Shown here one piece after another: positions 57,609 to 64,000 of a stretch of 64,000 bases of DNA. A model generated the notes under the pieces. The model was not told the origin of the DNA. It worked only from the letters and a program-made list of their open reading frames with translations, and searched no databases. How positions within the stretch are numbered: position 1 is the stretch's first letter; each line of letters opens with the position of its first letter. The DNA is from Accumulibacter sp. (GTDB taxonomy: Bacteria > Pseudomonadota > Gammaproteobacteria > Burkholderiales > Rhodocyclaceae): the NCBI GenBank assembly GCA_024235715.1, contig JACKLW010000006.1, positions 1 through 64,000 of the forward strand, given 5' to 3'. Position numbers and translations under genes: made by a program.

Positions 57609-58565
57609 TCAGGGGACTTTCGTCCAGCTGCTGTCCGGGTTGTAGCTGCGCATTGCGCCGGCGACAGTGCTGGTTTCTTCGCCGAGGTCCTTCTGGTACA
57701 CGACACCATCGTGATTGACAATGAAAGTCATTATCCCCGATGCATCGTACCTGGCGGGATAGGCGACCACCGCGAAACCGCCGAGCATCTTGTCTGCGAC
57801 GAGGTAGCCGTAGGCGCCGTCCGGCGAGTCCTTGCCCTGGGCGGTCAGCATGCGGTAGAGATAGCCGTGGTACGGCCTTGGCTCGTGACGCTTGGTCTTT
57901 GGCTGCTTCATGGCATAGCCTTCGCCGGCGGCAGCGGCAATCAGCTGTCCCAGCGGGCTGGGCGGCTGGCCTTCTGCCACAGGCCAGTAGAGACCATCGC
58001 GCTTGCCCCTGGTCGAGACGAAGCGGCGGGCGTAGTCGCTGAAGCCGTTGCCGTCGAGATCCTCGGCGGCATACTCGCGCTGCGCGTCGACGATCGCCAG
58101 CAAGGTCTGGATGGTGTCCAACTCGTTGCGGCCGATGCGCCGGTTGGTGATTTCCTCCCGTCCGGCTTCGGCATCGAAGACCCAGCCGTCTTCCCTGTGC
58201 ACCAGAGGCGCCGGGAACGGCCAGTCGCTGTCACCGACGAGCAGCACCGCGTGGCCGTCAGCTTCCTCGCTGATGCTGTGTTTTTCATCGTAGGCGGCCA
58301 GGAATTTCTTCCAGTCCTCACGGTCGGCAACGTTGTCGCCGCTGAAAAGCCAGCTCCCCGAGTCGGGACCAACGACGGCCAGCAGCGCTTTCGGATCCTG
58401 CATGCGAACCGCTTCCGCGAGCGCCATGGCGGCATCGTCAGGCGTGGCAAAAGCGCTGTGGACCACCTTCGGTGCAGGCTGTGCCGCTGGCGCGGCGAGG
58501 ATCGGTGGGGTCGTCGCGATCAACAGGGCGACTGCGAGCGTCGTGATCGTGTGCTTGAGTTTCAT
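57609..58565 (-). CDS. DUF2950-family exported protein
   Basis: 318 residues. Signal peptide (HTITTLAVALLIATTPPILA), then the family core: FATPDDAAMALAEAVRMQDP, LLAVVGPDSGSWLFSGDNVA, DGWVFDAEAGREEITNRRIG, and a C-terminal GYAMKQPKTKRHEPRPYHGY. The function of the family is not known. It lies 36 bases downstream of the DUF3300 gene on the same strand. These two families occur together in many genomes, which suggests a joint envelope role. Confidence 0.88.
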   Translation of the reverse strand: MKLKHTITTLAVALLIATTPPILAAPAAQPAPKVVHSAFATPDDAAMALAEAVRMQDPKALLAVVGPDSGSWLFSGDNVADREDWKKFLAAYDEKHSISEEADGHAVLLVGDSDWPFPAPLVHREDGWVFDAEAGREEITNRRIGRNELDTIQTLLAIVDAQREYAAEDLDGNGFSDYARRFVSTRGKRDGLYWPVAEGQPPSPLGQLIAAAAGEGYAMKQPKTKRHEPRPYHGYLYRMLTAQGKDSPDGAYGYLVADKMLGGFAVVAYPARYDASGIMTFIVNHDGVVYQKDLGEETSTVAGAMRSYNPDSSWTKVP

Positions 58566-58601
58566 TGTCTTGTTCTCCGCAGAAATGGTGGGGCAGGGGT
58601 T

Positions 58602-59969
58602 TCAGCGACCACGGCCGCCGCCGCCACGACCTCCGCCGCCGCCACGGTGACCGCCTCCGCCACCACCCATCTGTGCGCGACCGCCACCGCCGCTCCGGCT
58701 GGTCATCTGTGCGCGGCTGGCGCTGCCGCGCTGGCTGGCTTCCCGTGTGGCACGGCCATTGCCGGCGCCCGAGAAACCGCCAGCGCTTGCACGACTGCTG
58801 GCATTGCTGCGTGCCTGACTTCCTTGCATGCGGTTGCCGGCCGTCGCTTGTCCGCCGCCCTGCATGCGGTTGCCGGCTGATTCGCGTCCGCCGCCGCCCC
58901 GCATGCGATCGCTCGCCGCCGCGCCGCGGCCACCGTCACCGACGGGCCTGTCGCGCGTTGCGGCGCTTGCGCCGCGATTGGCATTGCGGGCGCGATCGTT
59001 CAACCTGTTGCGATCCATGCCCTTGAGTTCCGAGCGCCCGCTCTCGGCGCGGCCGCGAAAATTCTCGCGCGCCTGGGCGGCGGAGGCGTTGCCTCCGCGA
59101 TTGTACTGGCGCGCCACGTTCTGGTCACGGTAGGCGACGCCGCGGCGGTGGTTTACATTGTGATTCCAGCGGTTGTTGCTGATGTTCGTGCGGTTGAACG
59201 AGTTGTAGCGATTGACGTTGACATTGACGGAGCCGCGGCCCCAACCCCAGTTGCAGCTTCCCCAGATCGCGGCGCCGACGAGGATGCCGGTGGCGAAGGC
59301 CAGTCCGGGAGGGTAGACGTAGGCCGGTGGATAGACGGTGTACGGCGGTGTCGGATACCACCAGCTGCCGTAGACCACGGCGGGATTGTAGGTCGGCACA
59401 TAGACCACCTCCGGCTTCGGTGACTCGACGACGTAGATCGTCTGGCTGCCCTGCGTCTCGGTCCTGACCACCTGCTGTGGCGTCGTCTTGAGGTTGCCGT
59501 TGGCATCGGCCTTGGCGCGCAGCGTCTGCACGGTGTCCATTACCGCCTGCTGCTGGGCGAGGAAGGCATCACCGAGTTTCTGCGTCCAGCTGAGGTTGTC
59601 GTTCATCTGCTTGAGGACTTCGGGTACGGCGGTCAGGGACTTGACCGCCGGATCCCACTGCTGCCTCGCCATCGCATCCTCGAGCGCCTTGTCGGTGACC
59701 TTGGGGTTGGCCTTCGACCAGCGTGCAGCCTCGACGACTTCCAGCGGGTAGGTCGAAGCCATCAGGATCTGTGCCAGCAATGCATCCGGATACAGGGCAA
59801 TCGGCGCCAGCAGCCGGTCGAGTTCTTCCTGCGAGAAGGTTTGCTGCGCCGAACCGGCCGATGCTGCCTGCGGGGCCGCTGTCGACGGGGCTTGCTGAGC
59901 CATTGTCGGTGACACCGCGAGCATCAGCGCCGAAAGCAGCGCACAGGATCGGGAGTATTTTGAGTTCAT
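58602..59969 (-). CDS. DUF3300-family exported protein with Gly/Arg-rich tail
   Basis: 455 residues from the ATG at 59969. Signal peptide about 1-25, then the DUF3300 core (ELDRLLAPIALYPDALLAQI, LMASTYPLEVVEAARWSKAN, then DNLSWTQKLGDAFLAQQQAV). A Tyr/Pro-rich stretch follows (YVPTYNPAVVYGSWWYPTPP). The last third is low-complexity, with repeats of RMQGG-type units and a Gly/Arg end (GGGGGGHRGGGGGRGGGGRG). The tail is probably disordered. The role is unknown, and it pairs with DUF2950. CCGAGGATGCCCG precedes the start. Confidence 0.88.
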   Translation of the reverse strand: MNSKYSRSCALLSALMLAVSPTMAQQAPSTAAPQAASAGSAQQTFSQEELDRLLAPIALYPDALLAQILMASTYPLEVVEAARWSKANPKVTDKALEDAMARQQWDPAVKSLTAVPEVLKQMNDNLSWTQKLGDAFLAQQQAVMDTVQTLRAKADANGNLKTTPQQVVRTETQGSQTIYVVESPKPEVVYVPTYNPAVVYGSWWYPTPPYTVYPPAYVYPPGLAFATGILVGAAIWGSCNWGWGRGSVNVNVNRYNSFNRTNISNNRWNHNVNHRRGVAYRDQNVARQYNRGGNASAAQARENFRGRAESGRSELKGMDRNRLNDRARNANRGASAATRDRPVGDGGRGAAASDRMRGGGGRESAGNRMQGGGQATAGNRMQGSQARSNASSRASAGGFSGAGNGRATREASQRGSASRAQMTSRSGGGGRAQMGGGGGGHRGGGGGRGGGGRGR

Positions 59970-60322
59970 CGGGCATCCTCGGATACAAAACAGCGATTTA
60001 CGAGAGAGGCGACAAGAGCCGAGTGCGATTCTGCAGTTCGGGCATTCAACCGAAAGGCGAAAGGTTACTTTAGCAGCATATCCGCCGACAGGCGAATTGG
60101 CCAGGCCGACCTTGCCGGCGATCATCAGCGCAGCGGCGGCGCTTGCGGTGTACTCTGACAGGCGCTGGTGTGCGCACTACCGTAAGCTTGGTGACAGCAT
60201 GGCGCGTTAGTGTTGTTCATTATTTTTCAACGTGGTGCTTCTGAGTTGGCTCTGCGTGGGCTCTGCGTGGGCTCTGCGTTCGGTTCTGGATTGATTTGCG
60301 GTCCAGGTTCAGGAGTTGTGCA
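59970..60322. other. Divergent control region between DUF3300 and cbiM
   Basis: 353 bases holding two divergent promoters and, near 60248-60280, three 11-bp direct repeats. No cobalamin or NiCo riboswitch fold could be assigned by eye. TTCAGGAGTTGTGCA precedes the cbiM start. Confidence 0.5.
60248..60280 (+). repeat. Three tandem 11-bp repeats ahead of cbiM
   Basis: GGCTCTGCGTG, GGCTCTGCGTG and GGCTCTGCGTT follow each other without gap, about 42 bases before the cbiM ATG. The period is close to one helical turn, so a protein could bind on one face. A simple slippage product is the alternative. Confidence 0.7.
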
Positions 60323-61372
60323 ATGCACATGGCGGATGCGCTGCTGTCGCCGGCTGTCGGGCTTGCCCTGTGGGCAGTTTCGGCAGGCAGCCTCGCGTAC
60401 TGTTCGCGGCGCGTGAGCGAGCAGTTCGACGAGCGCAAGGTGCCGCTGATGGGCGTCCTCGGCGCCTTCCTCTTTGCCGCGCAGATGATCAATTTCACTA
60501 TTCCCGGCACTGGTTCGAGTGGCCACCTCGGCGGCGGACTGCTGCTGGCTATGCTCCTCGGGCCGCACGCGGCGCTGCTCACCCTTGCCTCGGTGCTGCT
60601 GGTGCAGGCGCTGTTCTTCGCCGATGGCGGGCTGCTGGCACTGGGTTGCAACATCTTCAACCTCGGTTTTCTGCCGGCGTTCGTCGCCTACCCGCTGGTC
60701 TATCGAAAACTGCTCGGCGAACGGACGAGCGCATCGCGGCGGTCTCTGGCGACCGTCGTCGCGGCGGTCGTCGGCCTGCAGCTGGGGGCGTTGGGCGTGG
60801 TTGTCGAGACCGTGTTGTCGGGGAGATCCGCCTTGACGTTCGCCACCTTCGCCCTGTTCATGCAGCCGATTCACCTGCTCATCGGCATCGCGGAAGGTCT
60901 GCTCACTGCTGCGCTGGTCACCTTCATTGCACGCGCCCGGCCAGAAATGCTGCATGCCGCCAATGGGGCGACAGCCGGCCGCTGTCCGCAGCGCAAGGTC
61001 CTGGGAGCTTTGCTGGCCGCCGCCATGCTGACCGGGGGACTCCTGTCGTGGTTCGCCTCGACCAGGCCGGATGGCCTTGAATGGTCGATCGCCAAGGCCG
61101 GCAGCGGGCCAGCGCCCAATGCACACGCCGACGACATTCATCGCGCGCTCTCGGCCTTGCAGGAGGAGAGCGCCTTGCTTCCCGATTACGCCTTCAGGCC
61201 AGCCGCCGCGGCTGCCGTTGACCGCAAAGCGGAGTCATCAGCCGCCGCCGGGGCCAAGCTGCCAGGCAAGCCGGGCAGAAGTGTTGCCGGGATTGCCGGT
61301 GGCCTGATTGCGCTGGTGCTTGCCTTGCTGATAGGCGCCCTGCTCAAGAGGCGAGGGCGCCGGCAGCACTGA
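60323..61372 (+). CDS. cbiM: CbiM-CbiN-like fused substrate component of a Co/Ni energy-coupling transporter
   Basis: 349-residue membrane protein. The metal-binding N-terminus is MHMADALLSPAVGLALWA, followed by helices with FTIPGTGSSGHLGGGLLLAM and LGCNIFNLGFLPAFVAYPLV. From about 225 comes a PDGLE-type CbiN-like part (FASTRPDGLEWSIAKAG). A linker and a last helix (GIAGGLIALVLALLIGALL) end the chain, so M and N functions are joined. Co versus Ni cannot be decided. It begins the cbiM-cbiQ-cbiO operon. Confidence 0.9.
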   Translation: MHMADALLSPAVGLALWAVSAGSLAYCSRRVSEQFDERKVPLMGVLGAFLFAAQMINFTIPGTGSSGHLGGGLLLAMLLGPHAALLTLASVLLVQALFFADGGLLALGCNIFNLGFLPAFVAYPLVYRKLLGERTSASRRSLATVVAAVVGLQLGALGVVVETVLSGRSALTFATFALFMQPIHLLIGIAEGLLTAALVTFIARARPEMLHAANGATAGRCPQRKVLGALLAAAMLTGGLLSWFASTRPDGLEWSIAKAGSGPAPNAHADDIHRALSALQEESALLPDYAFRPAAAAAVDRKAESSAAAGAKLPGKPGRSVAGIAGGLIALVLALLIGALLKRRGRRQH

Positions 61373-61414
61373 CACTTGGCACAGGCGTCACGGCCACTGC
61401 AGCGAGCGAGAATC

Positions 61415-62224
61415 ATGTCAACCGTCGAACAGCTTGCCAGCAATTTTCGCCGTCTCGACCAGTTCGCCCGGGCGGATACGGCGATCCACCGACTGGATGC
61501 TCGCGCGAAGGTGGTGGTGACCCTCGGATTCGTCGTGACGGTTGCGTCGTTCGACCGCTACGCGGTGTCGGCCCTCCTGCCCCTGTTCATCTTCCCGATC
61601 GTTCTCGCCGCGCTAGGCAGACTGCCAACCGGCTACCTCGTGAAGAATCTCGCGCTGGCCATCCCTTTCGCGCTGACGATCGGCCTGTTCAATCCGGTTT
61701 TCGACCGTGAGATCGTCTTTCAGCTTGGCTCGTTGGCGCTCAGTGGTGGGTGGATTTCCTGCGCTTCGATCGTGTTGCGCGCCGTGCTTACTCTTGGTGC
61801 GGCGCTGATCCTGGTCGGCGTCACCGGTTTCCCCGGCGTCTGCGGTGCACTCGATCGCCTCGGCATGCCGCGGATACTGGCCATGCAGATGCTCTTCCTC
61901 TACCGCTACATCTTCGTCCTGCTGGACGACGGCGCGCGTGGCGCGCGTGCGCTTGCGCTGCGCTCCTGCGGCAACAGGCCGCGCCTGACCACGGTCGCCT
62001 CCTTGCTCGGTTTCCTTCTCCTGCGCAGCTGGCGGCGTGCGGAAGACGTTTACACCGCCATGCTGGCCAGGGCCTACAGCGGCGAAATCCGTTGCCGGAA
62101 GGTCTACCGCTTTGGCGCCGGAGAGTTTTTTTTCGTTTTCGGCTGGCTGGCCGTCTTCTGCATGCTTCGCGCCTACGATGTCACGCATCTTCTCGGATCG
62201 CTGCTCTTGCAGTATTTGCCATGA
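61415..62224 (+). CDS. cbiQ: CbiQ, transmembrane coupling (T) component
   Basis: 269 residues. Starts MSTVEQLASNFRRLDQFARA, a typical soluble entry. Five helices surround the coupling helices with the signature Ala-Arg-Gly-type motifs, the second of which is MLARAYSGEIRC. The LLRSWRRAEDVYTAM stretch contacts the ATPase. Its stop overlaps the cbiO start (ATGA), and it is 42 bases after cbiM. Confidence 0.92.
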   Translation: MSTVEQLASNFRRLDQFARADTAIHRLDARAKVVVTLGFVVTVASFDRYAVSALLPLFIFPIVLAALGRLPTGYLVKNLALAIPFALTIGLFNPVFDREIVFQLGSLALSGGWISCASIVLRAVLTLGAALILVGVTGFPGVCGALDRLGMPRILAMQMLFLYRYIFVLLDDGARGARALALRSCGNRPRLTTVASLLGFLLLRSWRRAEDVYTAMLARAYSGEIRCRKVYRFGAGEFFFVFGWLAVFCMLRAYDVTHLLGSLLLQYLP

Positions 62225-63000
62225 CTCAGCATGTCGTTGCGTTCAGCAAACTTCGCTACGTCTATCCCGATGGCAGCGTCGCGCTCAGTGACATTTCGTT
62301 GCGCATCACGCACGGGGAGTGCGTGGCGGTCATCGGCGCCAATGGGGCCGGCAAGTCGACACTGCTGCAGCAGTTGAACGGATCGCTGTCGCCGACCAGC
62401 GGCGAAGTCAGGGTCGGCGATCTTCCTTTGAACAAGGCCACCCTGCCGCAGATCCGGCGCACGGTCGGAATGATCTTCCAGGATCCCGACAGCCAGCTGT
62501 TCATGCCGACCGTTTTCGACGATGTCGCCTTCGGGCCGCTGAACCTGGGTTTGCCCCCTGCCGACGCCGAAATGCGTGCGCAGAGGGCGCTTGAGCAGGT
62601 CGACGCCTGGCACCTGCGCGACAAGCCGCCGTATCTGCTGTCCGGCGGCGAGAAGAAGCGTGTCGCCATCGCCACGGTGCTTTCCATGGACCCCGCCGTT
62701 CTGGCCATGGACGAGCCGAGCAGCGGCCTCGATGCCTTCGCTCGCCGACAACTGATCGCCCTGATCAAGGGCTTCCGCCACACGCGCATCATCGCCACTC
62801 ATGACATGGACCTGGTAGCGGACGCATGCGAGCGGAGCATCGTGCTCCACCAAGGCCGTGTCGTCGCCGACGGACCGAGCCGCGAGATTTTTCGCGACGA
62901 GGTGCTGCTCGCCGGCTGCCGGCTCGAGAAGCCCCTGTCGCTGCAGGGATGCCCGGTATGTCGCGTGTCGCTGACGCTGCTTCCGTCAGACCGCGGCTGA
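62221..63000 (+). CDS. cbiO: CbiO, ATPase of the Co/Ni energy-coupling transporter
   Basis: 259 residues. Walker A GANGAGKSTLLQQLNGSL, Q-loop MIFQDPDSQLFMPTVFDDVA, family signature LSGGEKKRVAIATVLSMDPA, Walker B VLAMDEPSSGLD, and switch His in ATHDMDL. The KK in the signature is typical of CbiO. It ends with a Cys pair (QGCPVCRVSLTL), which is not usual for CbiO and could be a metal or redox site. Confidence 0.93.
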   Translation: MTQHVVAFSKLRYVYPDGSVALSDISLRITHGECVAVIGANGAGKSTLLQQLNGSLSPTSGEVRVGDLPLNKATLPQIRRTVGMIFQDPDSQLFMPTVFDDVAFGPLNLGLPPADAEMRAQRALEQVDAWHLRDKPPYLLSGGEKKRVAIATVLSMDPAVLAMDEPSSGLDAFARRQLIALIKGFRHTRIIATHDMDLVADACERSIVLHQGRVVADGPSREIFRDEVLLAGCRLEKPLSLQGCPVCRVSLTLLPSDRG

Positions 63001-63295
63001 GCGCGTCGCGCGTCGCGCGCCGCGGCCTGTCGCTTGATCGCGTGTTTTCGGCACGGGCGCACCGAGGAGCAGGCACGCGCGGGCCGGTAGTCTGTCACGG
63101 TTTCGCAATGGGGGCAGCTTGGCTTGGATGGTGCGGAGGAGTCTTCAACAGTGGCGGAGGCTTGCCAATCCAATGGACTGCCGGTGTCACAGCTCTGCGA
63201 ACGTTACCCAGGTCTCCGCATCTAATGAGCGTCCGCACCGCACGCGATGCTGAGAATGCGTGCAGCACTGCTTGTCGCAAAGAAAGGGGGCTGTC
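63001..63295. other. Gene-free stretch before the peptidoglycan-binding gene
   Basis: 295 bases with no supported gene or element. The only clear signal is GAAAGGGGGCTGTC just before the next ATG. Confidence 0.4.
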
Positions 63296-64000
63296 ATGCC
63301 ACGCGCAGATACATTGTTCGGTCCGATGGACCTGATTGCCTTTCCGGCTCGCATTATCCAGGTCGGAGATCCTGACAAGAAAATCGTCAGGAAGATACAG
63401 AATCGCTTGAACGCCGCAGGATGCGGGCCGATTCCTGAAGACGGAATCTTCGACAAGAAAGGAACGGAGAGAGCGGTGAGGGTATTCCAGGCCCGCTTTC
63501 CTGACGTCACTGGAACGCCGCTTGAAATCGACGGGAAAGTTGGTTCGCTCACCTGGGGCGCAATGTTCGGCGCGTCGACAGTACCCGCCAACTCAGCCGC
63601 ACCTTCGGCGCTTACCAGAGCAGCGATAGATTTCGCCGTTACTCAGATCGGCGTCATGGAAGAGCCGCTCGGATCGAATCGGGGTCCAGAGGTCGATCGC
63701 TATCTCACTGCCGTCGGGCTTGATCCAGCCGCAGGGAGTTTCGCCTGGTGTGTGGCATTCACTCATTTCTGTTACCGAACCGCTTCGGCATCGCTCAGCC
63801 TCTCGAACCCGCATATCAGGACTGCGGGCGTGCTCGCTCATTGGAACAAGGCTGCGGCAAAGAGCAAGGTGGTGCGTGTGACTCACGACCAAGCGGTTGG
63901 AGACCCGGGTCTGGTCACGCCTGGTTCGCTATTTATCATTGATCTGGGAAGAGGCATGGGCCACTCGGGGATGGTCATCGAAGTGGCAAATGGCAGGCTG
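63296..64000 (+). CDS. Peptidoglycan-binding plus CHAP-type amidase/peptidase (3' end off the window)
   Basis: 235 codons to the window edge, frame still open. Residues about 20-90 form a PG_binding_1-like repeat (IVRKIQNRLNAAGCGPIPED, GTERAVRVFQARFPDVTGTP, DGKVGSLTWGAMFG). From about 105 comes a CHAP/NlpC-like domain: AVTQIGVMEEPLGSNRGPEV, the catalytic Cys in GSFAWCVAFTHFCYRTAS, and the catalytic His in MGHSGMVIEVANG near the end. There is no signal peptide, so it may be a phage- or secretion-type lysin. What follows is not visible. Confidence 0.85.
   Translation, partial: MPRADTLFGPMDLIAFPARIIQVGDPDKKIVRKIQNRLNAAGCGPIPEDGIFDKKGTERAVRVFQARFPDVTGTPLEIDGKVGSLTWGAMFGASTVPANSAAPSALTRAAIDFAVTQIGVMEEPLGSNRGPEVDRYLTAVGLDPAAGSFAWCVAFTHFCYRTASASLSLSNPHIRTAGVLAHWNKAAAKSKVVRVTHDQAVGDPGLVTPGSLFIIDLGRGMGHSGMVIEVANGRL

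Noticed and set aside
59970-60322. Cobalamin or nickel riboswitch upstream of cbiM
   Set aside because: Expected from family knowledge, but I could not find the conserved boxes by eye.

Overview
The window is GC-rich, densely coded bacterial chromosome, most likely from a betaproteobacterium of the Rhodocyclales type (Dechloromonas/Accumulibacter-like). This is an inference from the pilG-pilH-pilI-pilJ cluster beside rubredoxin, thiD, thiE and hemL, a PEP-CTERM surface protein, paired DUF2950/DUF3300 genes and a DsbD/CutA pair. I recognise no rRNA, tRNA, CRISPR array or intact insertion sequence.

Layout. 1-3.0 kb: twitching-motility chemosensory genes on the minus strand (pilJ runs off the left edge). 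3.1-9.8 kb: rubredoxin, thiamine synthesis (thiD, thiE), hemL, a CorA-type Mg transporter and Kup. 9.9-14.6 kb: a secreted beta-helix protein, an acyl-CoA dehydrogenase/CoA-transferase pair, and a decayed REP-associated transposase. 14.6-18.2 kb: glutathione transferase, TetR regulator and FadH, with a palindromic operator candidate ahead of fadH. 18.3-21.3 kb: an LtaS-like sulfatase-fold phosphotransferase with a membrane-anchored propeller protein. 21.5-23.2 kb: four adjacent broken genes (PepSY protein, COG4705-type membrane protein, response regulator, sensor kinase). 23.5-32.7 kb: a 1156-residue hydrolase-deacetylase-glycosyltransferase fusion, dsbD, cutA, a hydrolase, a thin ferredoxin, a DnaJ-like protein and a VanZ protein.

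33-40.7 kb is the most accessory-looking part. It has a tightly coupled glycosyltransferase/cytochrome P450/methyltransferase operon, a toxin-antitoxin pair whose PIN toxin has one nonsense codon, and a P-loop ATPase overlapping a TPR protein. The TPR gene carries near-identical 123-bp tandem repeats, one of which holds a frameshift. 40.9-45.2 kb is an RND efflux pair. 45.3-50.9 kb has a SprA-type metalloprotease, a lytic transglycosylase, a spondin/PEP-CTERM protein, an OmpR/EnvZ-type pair and a degenerate HMA protein. 51.0-51.7 kb encodes a TIR-domain protein that looks like the front end of a lost NLR-like protein.

52-64 kb returns to housekeeping: a polar amino-acid ABC transporter, an EamA exporter, rlmD, the DUF2950/DUF3300 pair, a CbiMN-CbiQ-CbiO energy-coupling metal transporter preceded by three 11-bp direct repeats, and a peptidoglycan-binding/CHAP protein cut by the right edge.

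Two themes recur. Conflict or signalling genes (TIR, ATPase-TPR, PIN/antitoxin, transposase remnant) are mostly damaged. Several envelope-lipid or glycan enzymes of unknown product (LtaS-like, GH18-deacetylase-GT2, GT-P450-methyltransferase) lie within 20 kb of each other.
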